Of a stretch of DNA of 64,000 bases, positions 10,101-21,902 are shown in pieces. Both the position numbers and the translations under genes were made by a program. The number at the start of each line of letters is the position of its first letter. Position 1 is the stretch's first letter. The notes under the pieces are model-generated. The model saw nothing but the letters and a program-made list of their open reading frames with translations. It was not told the DNA's origin and searched no databases. The DNA comes from Allium sativum (Eukaryota > Streptophyta > Magnoliopsida > Asparagales > Amaryllidaceae). Location of the stretch: positions 249,706,427 through 249,770,426 of the forward strand of contig CM060910.1 in NCBI GenBank assembly GCA_030737875.1, given 5' to 3'.

Positions 10101-10987
10101 GTGAAGAGTATATTTTTCAGATGGAAACAATTTTTGTTTTGAAATTTAAATCACTTTATACGTATTTGATTATTTATTTATTTTGAATTTGGACAATCGA
10201 GTATATAAAGATTTCACGTATACGCGTCATGAACGTATATTCGAAGTCTTAATATACTGGATAGATATAGAGTCACATTCTAGTTGCCCGGAGATAATTC
10301 TGGTAATGCGGCCGCATTATCAATATTTATGTTTGTGTTTCGAAGGTGTGATTTCTATATATTTCCATTAGACTGGTGTGAGAACCAAAACTAATATATC
10401 TAGAATACATTGTTGTGAATTGGCATCAAAAACATGATTTTTTTTTGTATATATATCAAAATTATGAATTTGAAACTCTAATCCGCTAATTGATTGATGT
10501 TTGTGTTGTTTGTTTATTTGTTTGATAATTTTGAACCATTATGCCTAATAGAATCAAATATTGGATTGTATTGAAAATTAGTCGCATTTGCTTGCATATA
10601 CATGTACTTACATTGAACAGGTCATAGCAAGGAGGCTAGAGCAGAGAATAAAATTTGTTTGCCCGACAAATAGGTGCATGTTTATCATAATTTACTGTTT
10701 TGTTTGGGTGATGATGATTTTATGAGCCGATTGGCTAACCGCTTGGCTTTTTCCTTTTCTTTTTGAGATCAGAAGGCCTATATGGCAATTTCGGGATTTC
10801 CCCGTGCTCCCCGTACAAAGGAGGTTATGGCGAAATTTTTCGAAAATTCCGGGTGTTAGTCAATTTTTTTGAAGAATTTGGAAATTCTCAGAAATTGAAA
10901 AGTTAGAGAATGGAAGCCAGAATGAGCGTAGAGTTGATTAATCAAACCACTTTCGGCTTCGTTCCTTTTCGGGGATGAAAAGTTTTA

Positions 10988-10999
10988 AGTGGGGGAGAT
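10988..10999 (+). promoter_or_regulatory. Polypurine tract of element A
   Basis: AGTGGGGGAGAT directly precedes the 3' LTR start TGTAATAACCC. It is preceded by the hairpin CTTTTC-GGGGAT-GAAAAG at 10965-10982. Confidence 0.94.
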
Positions 11000-13900
11000 T
11001 GTAATAACCCGGAAATTCTGAGCCAGTTTAAAATTTTTATTTTTGCAATTTTAGCGAATTTTGAATATTTAAAATAGATTATTTTAAATAATATCGACGA
11101 GAAATTTATTTTGAATAGGATTCGAACCTATATATTTAAATGCATCGTCGTTAGAATATAAATAATTATATATAATTATAAAAGGAATTGAAAATGGCGT
11201 GGTAGTTCGATAATTCGATTTCAAACTTCAATTGAATGTACCGGGTGCAAAACAATCCGGATTTTAGCGAAACCGAAAACATTAGAATCTATTTGATAAT
11301 ATCTTTCCAACGAATCTGAAAAATCGAAATTTCATAGCGGGAATCAAAAGTTATGCCCAGTTGAAAATTTAGAATAGTCGCTATGTAAATTATACATGGC
11401 CCAAAAAGTCAAATTTTGCATATGAATGAATTTGGACTCGAAACCACTTCCATTGAGTTCAAAATGTCGTTTAGAACTCCGAAAAGTATAAGCTTCAATA
11501 TATTCCGATATCCGGAATAGTGGCTATGGGCAGGAACTTTTCGGTTAACAAAACATAGCCCTTAAAAAGTGAAATTTTGCATACGAGCTCAGAATTCGAC
11601 GAGATAAATTTTTATGGATTCATAATGACAAATCATTGCTGAGTTCCAAATGACGCGTCGAACGGAGTTAGTATGTGGCCGTGCGAGCTAAAACAGTTCA
11701 GAGTAAAACATGTAGTCATTTTACAAAGGAACATTATTGATACGACCTCAGAATTCGATTTCGTTTTTTTTATGGATTCGTATCGTCCAATAATGGTTAA
11801 ATCCAAAAGGGCATGATTTTTTAAGTTAGCATGTGAGCGTGCAAGAAGAAAAGGTGCGCCAAAATCGCATTTTTAGAGCTTATCTGAGCATTTTTGTGAT
11901 TTTTTTGAATGGTCAAACGAACTCGGAATTCGACGAAACTTGTTTCGTTGGACTCGTCTTCACGTCTACTATCTCGTCTTTGAAATCCGCGGCCATCGGA
12001 GATCGCTAGCGTTCAGGCGTTACGGGAGAAACTAGCATATAATCACTTTTACTTCCTTTTTCTCTTCATTGTTTCTCACTTTCTCTCTTTCTCTCTTTCT
12101 TCAAAAAAACTCAAAAATGGAGTCTCCTCCACCACCACCGCTGCCCCTCCTCCCACCGCCGCCACCGGCCTCCGGTGAGCCGCCGCACCCCCTCCTCCTC
12201 TTCCCTTCCTCCTCCTCTTCCTCCTCCTCTCTCTCCTCTCTCCATTTGCAAACCCTAAGCCCCAAATCACCACCACCCGCCTCCGTGGACCCCACCGCCG
12301 CACCTCAGCCCCTCCCCCACGTCAGTCAGGCCGACGCCCCCCCCCCCTCAGCACCACCCAACTCCGGCCGTGGGCCCCGCTACACCCAAAAATCCATTTT
12401 CACCAAAAATCCCGTTTTGCAAATAACATCCTATCACCATTTCGCGAATAACTCTCAAACCATGCATTTTTGGCCAAAGTCCCTCTAGACCAAAGTTGTA
12501 GAGCACGAAATTCTCTTCGATTTGGCTATATGGAAGTCATGTTTTGGAGTTCGGAGCTGCTCGGAAAACGCGTTCGAAGTCTGCTGTTCAAAAGCTGAAA
12601 AATTCGTGTAATTTCGCGAATTCTGGCGAATTGGAGCATTTTTGGCAAAAAGGCCCTTAGGCGAAAGTTGTCCGGAATGGCGTGTTTAAGCTAGAAAAAA
12701 AATGGTGTTAAGATTGAAGCTCGTTTGCAAATTCTGGAACCCGAACAGTGAATCCGGGCGTTAGAAAAAAAGTGAGTTTTCTCCATTTTAAAGCTTCTAC
12801 AGTTTTTGACATATGTAATAAATAAAAATATGATCTTTATATTATAGAGAGGATAAAAATCCGATTTTTAACTTATAGAAGATATAAAGATAAGATTTTT
12901 ATATAATGTAGACAATAAAAATGTGATTTTTATACATGTAGTGGCTACGGGCAACGAAAGTGACAAAAGGCGAGAACGACAAGATTTTCTACAAAAGAAG
13001 AGTCGAGATGATTGGATTAGCTAGTTGGTGAGAACTTCTCACTCAAAATCTGTTTTTCTAGTTATATATATATACTAGGATGCAGACGGTGTTTAGTAGC
13101 ACCCGACACCATCGTCCACAGACCATGGACTTGTTTGTTTGGTTGTGTAGTTGGTTAGATTATTTGGTTTGAATTGAGTTGTTTGGTGAAATAGAATGGA
13201 TTTGATTGATATGTGAATGGCGTGGGCCTCCACTAGACAGGGGATAAGGCTAGGCCTCGTCTCGTTTCTGGTATCGTGCCGTTATGCCGCCGAAATTTTC
13301 TAAAATAAGTTAGAAAAATAAAGATATCATTTTATTTAATAAATGAACCGAATAGAATATTTTCATAGGTTGAATAAAATGTTTTATCGTTAAAAATATA
13401 ATTTTTAACGTGAATGTGAATAAATAAATATTCATTTACAAACCGGACGGTTTGTTTATGTACACTTATTTGAAGGACATTGATTGGGACGATAAATTTT
13501 ATACATCGCCCAACTGCACAACTAAAATCTGTGTTTGATTGTTTGAAACCCCACACGGGTGTTGGGATGAAATTTGAAGTTCACTCATCCTGATTGATTA
13601 AATATGTCGATCGATTGATTGATAGGCTATTATAAGCGTTAGATATTTATATTTGATGCTTATACAGTGTAGTGCACTTTGGATGATGGTTGATTATTTA
13701 TCGTTGCTATTATATGCATGTGTGGTATGGAATTCATATAGTTAATGCTATATGGTAATTGATTGGGCCTCATTCCAATTTGAAAAATAAAGAATATTAT
13801 AAAATAAAGGTCCATGTGTTGACAGTACTCATCCGTTGAGATTAGTCATGTGTTGGACGAAATATTTTAAAAATAGAATTTACATCTTTATCAATATAAA

Positions 13901-16900
13901 ATCAAGGTTCATGTGTTGACAGTACTCATCCGTTGAGATTAGTCATGTGTTGAACGAAATATTTTAACAATCAAATTTACATCTTTATCATTATAAAATA
14001 AAGGTTCATGTGTTGACCGTACTCATCCGTTGAGATTGGTCATGTGTTGAACGAAATATTTTAACAATAAAATTTATATCTTTATCATATATAAAATTAG
14101 AAACTAACTGGAAAATAGATAAGATGAGTGGTCTCCTGGATATTGATCTGATGTTGGTTTCGGCCTTCGGGGTTAATATTTAGGGAATTGTTCTCTTACT
14201 AATTTACGGTTGGAGTCTGATTTAATATCAAACGATAGATACCTTAATTTTCATAAAATATATTAAATAACAAAAATAGTCACACATGGACAGTACTCAT
14301 TCGTTGAGATTAGTCGTGTGTTGACAAAAATATAGATTCACATATTAAATAGAATAAATATCCATTTGTTGAATAGAATAACGAATTTATTGAAATATAT
14401 AAAGCCGTGTTGATTAGAGTTGCGCTATTTTGACGTGAACGATGTTTATATCGATTATATTCGTTTTTATAATGAGTATTGAAAAGGAAGTGATTTCAAA
14501 ATATAACGTTTTGAAAATGTTATCATTTATATAGTAATGATAGGGAATATTCAATTTTGATTTGAAATTGAATATAGAATTGAAATTTTTTGAAAACGAA
14601 TTTAAAACTATTTATAAATTTCGTTTTAAAAGGAAATCGACGAAATATATATTATATATATAATATAATGGCCTGAATAGAACGCGCCGCGCCGCGGCAG
14701 TTCGTGAATTTCGACCATTTATTTCAAACGGACATTACGGGAGATCCGACCGTCGGATTCTCCTAAAACCGGAACCGTTGGGTTCGTATCGAAAAGAGCT
14801 TTCTAACGAGAATTAGAAATTTGAAATCTAACGATTGGATTTGGAGATACGTCCAAATCAAATTTGGAAAAGGTCGCTATAAGTGTAGTTCGATGGCCGT
14901 TGATGGAAATCGACTGTACGGGCCTTGATAATATTATTAAAAATAGTAATAATTTGTGTAAAATCATAAGAAATGATTTGGGAAAAATTGGGATGAAAAT
15001 CTCCATATTTGAAAAGATAAAAATAGATTTTTATCGAAATGAACTAGTTTTGAACTGAAATTAAAACCCATTTATTTTTAAATAAATAAATTGGATTTGA
15101 AATAGGTTTAAATAGAATTGATGTGGCTTTATCGTGAACAGTGTTTTAAATAACACCAGTTCTTTAACCCGATAATAAATAGAATGTGATTTGGGTTTGT
15201 CGTGAACTGTGTTTTAAAAGACATTAGTTCTTTAACCCAATAAAATGAGTTTTAATAAATCTGCAATTAGATTGAAATGTGAATTTGTAATCTAAATTAT
15301 CAAATTTAGAAAATGAGCGAGAATGGAGTATTACCAGTTTTGCTCCAAAGCGATAGTTAAATCTTTAATTAGATTTGAACGTGAAATGGTAATTAATTTT
15401 ACCGATAACACCGTGGTATTAGATATGGAGTATTACCAGTTTTGCTTCATGGGATGAATAGGTTGGGATTGGGAAATAAAATAAATAATTACTTCGGTGT
15501 GGTTCGCTAATCTCGACTAGTTTAGAAAACCATAATTTGGTTTGAAATGTCATCCAAAGGAAGATTAAAGGATAAATTTTAAACAATTTACCTTAGATAA
15601 AATTAATGGGAACCTTTCCCTAAAAATGTGATTTTATGAATAAAAGAATATTCTGAGTTGGAATGAGGCATATGTTGTGTTTGTGTAACATTTGTTTTTA
15701 ATATACGCGGGTTGTTCGGAAAGGCCGGGTTTATACCCATTCTGAATAACCGATTCGACGATAAGTCGAAGATGAAGACGGTGGTTGAAGACCGGAAGTC
15801 TTCACATCGTTTGGGTAATTACTGACGATCCTGATTGGGCTGTACACCCAAGAGGATGGAAATAGTTGGTGGTCGTCCAGACGTACTTGGAGATCGATGG
15901 ATATGCGAGGAAAGTGCCTCCGGTTTCGTTCAGACCCAGAACGAACTTGTAAATGGATTGTGTGTCTGACATTGGATTTTATTCTGTGTTGATTGATTTC
16001 TGTTAAATATATATCTGCTTGGCGGCGGAGAATTTATTCTCTTGCTTAACGCCCTTCTCTGAGACGTACGGGCTTAGAGGTTATATATCGATAGATATCA
16101 ATCGCATGACATGAATTTCCTGTGTGGCATGCTGAGTTGCATAGATCAAGGCTTCTGTTGAAAAGCAAAGTCTTGTGGTTGATGATCAAAGCACGGCCTT
16201 TGTGGCGTAGCTTTGTGTATAGCGTGAATTCGCGAGCCTCACACCTCGGTATGAGTTAAAAACAGGATACGGACTGCAGGGAGAGCACGACGTTTCTTTC
16301 TAGCTATGGTGGTGTCAGTGACTTACCAGCCCTGACATATATATACTTTTCACCTATGTGGTTGTTGGATGAGGCGCCTCGATTTTAGGTCTATAAGGAC
16401 CGGGAAACGTGTGTTCAGAAATAACTAATCCTCTAACGTAAGTGAGGACCGGCCCTGAAGCATCCAGGATTGCCCAGAGTGTGTAGTCCTGAGGCATTTG
16501 CTAGAGTGTCTTGAACGCGGAGAGGAGCTTGCCCCTTGCCTCGACTCATGACGGAAATCCAATTTCCAATACGTGTATTGCGGTTTTAATTGTGGAACTA
16601 GTATGGTGACATGATATATGGTACCCATGCCACCTATGATTGATATTTATGATTGAAACTATTTTGACACTATAGACTTATTATAGTATCAAATGATTTG
16701 TTTTAAACGTACCAAGCATGTTTGGCTATTATAAGGGAAAACCCTATCCTCCGGCTTGCGTTGCATTGTGTGATGGGACCTGGGTCTTATAATAGCTTCA
16801 TTTTTCGAAAAAGCATTGCGTTGTTTATTCTATGCACTGGTATTCTTAGGAGGAAACCCGCTCCGTGTTATACGGCGTGGTCCCTTGAATTACTCTCTTT

Positions 16901-17316
16901 TAAAGTAAAGTTTTAAATAATTGTTTTAGTTCTCACACCAGTCACATGACTGACCTGGAGTTTATTGTTTTAACCTAAACTCTGGGTGCCCCTATTTTCC
17001 GCACGGGCAGCTAGTAGTTTTGGTTTTTGCAGATTTATATTTACAGGATCCTGGTTTACAGCTGGAATGATATACGGAAAGCTCTGTATCCGTATATCAC
17101 CTTCAGTTATGCTTTGTATTATATTTCCGCTGCTATGTAATTTATTGTAATCTCTGATATTTATCGAATGTAATTTATTCAATTATACTCTGTATATTCT
17201 TGTATTCTGATGGAATTCTTGTAATAGCAATGAAATGTTCTTCCATCTGCGTTCATTTGTGTGTTGTTCTCAAAGTATCCGCTCTTTCCTTCACGGGGAA
17301 GTTACGGGTTCTCACA
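11000..17316 (+). repeat. Element A 3' LTR (6317 bp)
   Basis: Second LTR, collinear with 3663-9959. It carries the GC-rich block (12117-12380), tandem repeats (13815-14060) and the stem-loop at 16725-16796. It ends CTCACA at 17316, followed by the AGGTT duplication. Length differs from the 5' copy by about 20 bp through small indels. Confidence 0.96.
16725..16796 (+). other. Conserved LTR stem-loop, A 3' LTR
   Basis: Arms GCTATTATAAG (16725-16735) and CTTATAATAGC (16786-16796), identical to the 5' LTR copy. Confidence 0.85.
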
Positions 17317-17321
17317 AGGTT
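17317..17321. repeat. Target site duplication of element A (right copy)
   Basis: AGGTT directly after the LTR end CACA, matching 3658-3662. Confidence 0.95.
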
Positions 17322-18312
17322 CTACCCAACATGCTGGAGATCTACAGGGTCTGCCATATAATGCTTCAAATGGCGACATTCCCAAACTTGCTTGATAGCT
17401 ATTGTTATATGAGAATTCTGCCAAATGTAAGTGATCTTCCCATGACCCACCAAAATCAATTATACAAGCCCGCAATAAATCTTCAAGAATTCTATTCACC
17501 CGCTCAGTTTGGCCATCTGTTTGAGGGTGATAAGTGGTGCTCATATTCAGTTTTGTTCCCAATTCTGTCTGGAAAGCCTCCCAGAATTTGCTAGTAAATA
17601 TGGGATCTCTATCACTGACTATGCTAATGGGAATTCCATGCAGCTTAACAATTTCCCGAAAATATATCTGTGCTGGACTTTGAGCGGTTCTATTGGATCT
17701 GACAGGTATAAAATGGGCAGTCTTCGTGAAGCGATCTACGATTACCCAAATGCTGTCATTATCTTTCCTGGTTCGCGGAAAACCATCTATGAAATCCATG
17801 GAAATCTGTTCCCATTTCCAACTTGGGACTTCCAACGGTTGCAACAATCCAGCTAGCTTTTGTTGGTCACTCTTGACCAATTGACAAGTAGGGCATCTGC
17901 TTACATACAAAGAAATAACTCTTTTCATTGCCTTCCACCAGAAAGTGCATTTGATATCGTTGTACATTTTACTAACACCTAGATAGATGCAAAATTTGGA
18001 CTTGTGGCATTCATCCAGCACTTCTCTTTTGAGCTCAGGAAGGTTGGGAACACAAATTCTCCCATTCAGCCTCAGAACTTCTTCTTTATCTACTTGAAAG
18101 CTTGAGGGCTCTCCCTTCTGGATTCTTCCTTTGATCTTTTGAATGAAATAATCATTCTTCTAGAGAGCACATATCTTATCGATCAAGCTAGGTGTAATTA
18201 TAAGATGGGCAACGATTGCGGTCTTTCTACTAAGCACATCCGCTACAACGTTAGCCTTCCCCGGCGTATACATGATATCAAGATCATACGCTGCAAGAAA
18301 TTCTAGCCAACG
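17317..18312 (-). pseudogene. Element D pol: end of RNase H linker and integrase
   Basis: The frame continues from the RT-RNase H part after a TAG at 18315-18313. It reads [22 protein letters not shown] (the usual RNase H to integrase linker), a second TAG at 18162-18160, then integrase. The zinc-binding domain has a first His (DECHKSKF) and the final CPTC pair, but the second His of the usual HPG motif reads Tyr-Leu-Gly, so zinc binding is probably lost. The catalytic triad is present: MDFIDGFP, VSDRDPIF and YHPQTDGQTERVNR. The frame is cut at 17321-17317 by element A and resumes at 3657. Confidence 0.93.
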
Positions 18313-20793
18313 CTACTGTCTCAGATTCAGATCTTTCTGGGTATATAAATACTTCAATGATTGATGATCGGTGTACAGTATAAATTTCTCGCCCAATAAA
18401 TAATGCCTCCAGATTTTCAAGGCAAAAATGATGGCTAAAAACTCAAGATCATGAGTCACATAATTTTTCTCATGCGGTTTCAGTTGGCGGCTTGCATAAG
18501 CGACTACTTGGCCTCTTTGCATTAACACTGCACCAAGGCCTCTAATAGAAGCATCTGTCCAAACCATTAAATCCTGATTGCCATCAATAATGGTTAACAC
18601 TGGAGCAGTGGTTAGTTTCGATTTCAATTCCTGGAAAGCTTCTTCACAGTCGGAAGTCCACTTAAACTTCTCATGTTTCTTTGTGAGCTTCGTTAACGGA
18701 CCGGATATCTTCGAAAAATCCTTAACGAACTTTCGATAATAACTAGCCAACCCCATAAAACTTCTAACTTCTGTGGGAGGAGTGGGTTGTTTCCAGTCTT
18801 GAATCGCTGTTATTTTGCTTGGGTCAACAGAAATTCCTTTCTCTGACATAACATGGCCAAGAAATTTGACTTCTTCTTGCCAGAAGACACATTTAGAGAA
18901 TTTGGCTTTGAAGACGTTCTTCCTTAGAATCTCCAATACTTGTTCTAGGTGCTTTTCATGCTCAGGTTTTGATTTGGAGTAGATTAAAATATCATCGATG
19001 AAGACGAGGACAAATTTGTTCAGAACTCCCCTGAACACTCTATTCATTAGATCGACAAAGTATGCTGGAGCGTTACACAGGCCAAACGGCATTACTAACC
19101 ATTCATAAAATATGTCTGGACCTCTGAAAGCTGTCAAAGGAACACACTCTTCTGCTATTCTCAATTGATGAAACCCTGTAGCTAGGTCAAATTGGGAAAA
19201 TACTTTCGCACCATTCAATTGGTCTAGCAAATCATCAATGCGGGGTAATGGATATTTATTTTTGAGCGTCTGTTTGTTGAGTTCTCGGTAATCAACGCAT
19301 AATCTAAGAGTACCGTCTGACTTTGGGACAAACACAACAGCTGCACCCCAATTAGAAAAAATAGGTCTAATTAGACCCTTCCACAACAGTTGACGAGTTT
19401 GATCGCCTAATTCTTCTTTTTCTTTCGGAGTCATTCTGCGAATTGGATGCACCACTGGTCTGGCATTGGGAATTAGATCGATTCGGAATTCTATTTCTCT
19501 TTGCGGAGGTAAGTTTTCAACTTCTTCAAACACATCCGCATAGTTTCTAACAATCGGAATCTTTTCCATGGAAGTGGGAATAAGTTCTAATGCCGACCAA
19601 AATTCTTCTCTATTCGGATTCGAACCATGACAGGGTATCGTAATATATCCAAGCTTCGTTCGAGTTTTAACGATTCTTTCTGCACAATTCACTTCGGCTT
19701 CGTATTTCGTTAACCAATCAAGCCCGAGAGTCTTATCGAATTCGGGAAAGTCCATGATGATTAAATCAAAGGGAAACTTGTATCGAGAAAAAGAAACAGG
19801 TACTTTACAATATGAACTGAGAGTGATAGGAACCCCTATCGGGTTATGTACTTCCACCGATTCTTTGAGCTTTCGCTGTTTTAACTTTAATTTGTGCACT
19901 GTGTTTTTAGCAATAAAACTACGCGATGCACCTATGTCAAACAATACAGAAACAGGAATATTTTTAATGGTAAGGGTACTTCCCAAAACATCAGGTTTAC
20001 CTGCTCCATCGGAAGCAGCTGGCGGGCTCGACCCGTCATAGACGTGAGCTACTGTAGCTTTCTTCAGCAAAGGACAGTCTTTTACCAGATGATCGGTCTT
20101 GCGACAGTTGAAGCACGAGCGAGGGTTCTGGGAGCCTTGGCTCGAGCCTTGAGAATTTGTCTTCTGCCTCTTCGGAGCTGTGCAGACGTTTGAGTAGTGC
20201 CCCGGCTTACCACAGTTAAAGCAATTTCCTCTTGGCGGCTTGCCAGCCTGAGGTTTTGAAGATGCTGCTTGGCTTGACTCGCCTTGATTTACAGTAGGCT
20301 TGCGCTTGTTTCCGGCTTGGCTTCTAGCGCGATCCTGATCCAGATGCCTTTGATCAAGGTCTTCGTAATTGCATGTCATTTCCATCAGTTCGTTGAATTC
20401 CAGCTTGACATGGGCCATGGCTCTATCATTATATTGTCGTCTTAGCCCAAGGATAAACCTCTTATTTTTGGATTTCGCAGTGGCGACGAGCTCCGGAGCA
20501 TAGGGCAACAACAGTGTAAATTTATTCAAATAATCTTGCACGGAAAGATCCCCCTGCTGGAGATTGGAAAAGTCATCGTGCATTCGTTCTAAAGCTTGTT
20601 CGGGGACATATTTCTCCTTAAAGAGTTCTTTGAATCCATCCCATGTTCTTCCATCTTCCCTATTCCCGGCGGTGAGAGATTCCCACCATAGTTCAGCTTG
20701 TTCCTGCATAAGCCAGGCGCCCATAATAGCTTTGTCTTCGTCTCCAAGCCTTAGGCCTTCAAGAATTTCTCTCGCATGTTTTGAGCCATGCAA
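18313..20793 (-). pseudogene. Element D gag-pol: gag core, protease, reverse transcriptase, RNase H
   Basis: The open frame covers 826 residues with no ATG start (it opens at TTG); the true start is upstream in another frame, so a frameshift lies near 20770. In order: retrotransposon gag domain (about 20-140; [16 protein letters not shown]), two CCHC zinc knuckles (191-204 and 227-240), an aspartic protease with Asp286 in FDIGAS where DTGA or DSGA is usual, RT (about 435-640) with Asp541 in [20 protein letters not shown] and FIDDILIYS (598-606), and RNase H with WTDAS (747), Glu783 and TDHQSL (809). The frame ends at a TAG where the family continues. Domain order makes this Ty3/gypsy beyond doubt. 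Confidence 0.96.
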
Positions 20794-20980
20794 GGGCCTC
20801 TATTACGGTGCCAGTTCCCGAGAAGGTCTTGCCTCCTAAGTTCTTATATCTGTTAGCTACACGGTCTAGCTCGAAGTATTGAGCTGCCGGAGGTTGTATC
20901 AAAGGTCCTTCTTGAGCTGGGACTTCTCCTCTTCCTCGGCCGACACGGCCTCCTCTAGCGGCGGCTGCTCTGGTAGCCAT
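20759..20980 (-). pseudogene. Element D gag, N-terminal part
   Basis: It starts at an ATG (20980) about 250 bases after the primer-binding site and encodes a basic Gly/Arg/Ala-rich start (MATRAAAARGGRVGRGRG), then YFELDRVANRYKNLGGKTFSG, a usual gypsy gag lead-in. It goes out of frame near 20770 and ends at 20759, overlapping the downstream frame. A single-base indel would explain the break. It could be a real mutation or a sequence error. Confidence 0.88.
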
Positions 20981-21105
20981 TTGTCAAATTCTGTATAAGC
21001 AAGAAAAGTCAGCTAACAGAAATGATAGTCTATTGCATAGTTAAGCAGAAAATTTTACGGAAAGATAACGATGGACTGATCAATTGTTTTTGCTATTCTG
21101 CTTGG

Positions 21106-21171
21106 CTCATTCTAGGACTTTACTAGTCCTATCTCTAATGAGCGACTCGCCTTAGAATACTACTGATTCTA
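21106..21171 (-). other. Tandem leader hairpins of element D
   Basis: Plus-strand coordinates. Hairpin 1: outer arms CTCATT (21106-21111) and AATGAG (21137-21142), inner arms TAGGAC (21113-21118) and GTCCTA (21126-21131). Hairpin 2: TAGAAT (21153-21158) and ATTCTA (21166-21171). The inner pairs differ from TAGGAT/ATCCTA in A and B yet still pair, which is covariation. Confidence 0.82.
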
Positions 21172-21221
21172 TTTTGACGAAGTGTTTAATGTGTTAGACT
21201 CCAGAACTAAGGTTAACCAAA

Positions 21222-21233
21222 GCTCCGATACCA
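21222..21233 (-). promoter_or_regulatory. Primer-binding site of element D
   Basis: Minus-strand TGGTATCGGAGC lies two bases after the 5' LTR end. It has one mismatch to the initiator tRNA-Met complement TGGTATCAGAGC. Confidence 0.9.
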
Positions 21234-21832
21234 GCTGTGACGATCCTAAAACCCCGTGACACGGTGTTAAGGATAATCATTGGAATATAACACATTAATC
21301 ATCATTAGCAGATCACAAATAATAGTATAAACAGAAAATAGAATAATTTACACACATATGACAGCGGAATCATATAGATATCATCACATCAGAGAAGCAC
21401 AGTACAGGATACAACTTAGTGCATAATGATACATGTCTGTCACCATCGCCTGAGGCGAATCTTACATAAAGAGTACTCAAAATAAATATCAGTCTACATC
21501 GCCAATGGCGGAATCATAATATAGATACAATAATGGCGGAGAAAATCCAAGTCAGCACGGTGTAGTCAAGCCTCGCCATGAGCCAAAAGGTACGTCAGAA
21601 ACCTGTAACTAGGTTGCCCATGTGAAAATGAGGGCACCCGAGTTTGCAAGGTGAAACAAACTACGAGTCAGTCATGGGACTGGTATGAGAAATCTACTCA
21701 ACTTATTAACAACAATAATAAGGCAAATCAAAGGACCACGCCACTTTCGCGGAACGGGTTTACTCCAATGAGTGCTAGTGCATGAGATAAAGTAAACGAT
21801 TAAACTAACGCAATGCTTTTTATAAAATGAAG

Positions 21833-21902
21833 CCATTATAAGACTCAGGTCCCATCACACAATGCAACGCAAGCCGGAGGATAGAGTTTTACCTTATAAT
21901 GG
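21833..21902 (-). other. Conserved LTR stem-loop, D 5' LTR
   Basis: Arms CCATTATAAG (21833-21842) and CTTATAATGG (21893-21902), 10 bp and perfect. Compared with A the two outermost pairs have changed on both sides, keeping the stem. Confidence 0.85.

Larger units (their letters stand above)
9960..10999 (+). other. Element A internal region, non-coding (1040 bp)
   Basis: This holds the primer-binding site, leader hairpins, AT-rich filler, a stretch (about 10590-10860) homologous to the middle of the D LTR in the same sense, a pre-tract hairpin (10965-10982) and the polypurine tract. I see no gag, zinc knuckle or pol motif in any frame. Confidence 0.9.
3663..17316 (+). mobile_element. Element A: complete non-autonomous giant-LTR retrotransposon
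   Basis: Two near-identical LTRs of about 6.3 kb flank an internal region of 1040 bp. The element has TG...CA ends, an initiator tRNA-Met primer-binding site, a polypurine tract and the 5-bp duplication AGGTT. The internal region has no gag or pol frame, so movement would need proteins from elsewhere. The ends (TGTAATAACCCGG), tract, leader hairpins and 3' LTR stem-loop are shared with coding element D, which makes D-like elements the likely helpers (inference). High LTR similarity means it is among the youngest insertions here. Confidence 0.96.
20981..21235 (-). other. Element D leader (5' untranslated region)
   Basis: Between the 5' LTR and gag. It contains the primer-binding site, two hairpins (21106-21142 and 21153-21171) and no upstream coding frame of note. 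Confidence 0.85.

Noticed and set aside
12069..12488. Proline-rich frame in the A 3' LTR as a gene
   Set aside because: The 5' LTR copy diverges in frame after the first ~30 residues. It is low-complexity CT-rich DNA in a repeat.
18313..20793. Endogenous plant pararetrovirus
   Set aside because: LTRs, a polypurine tract and an integrase with a catalytic triad are present and no movement protein is seen, so it is a Ty3/gypsy retrotransposon.
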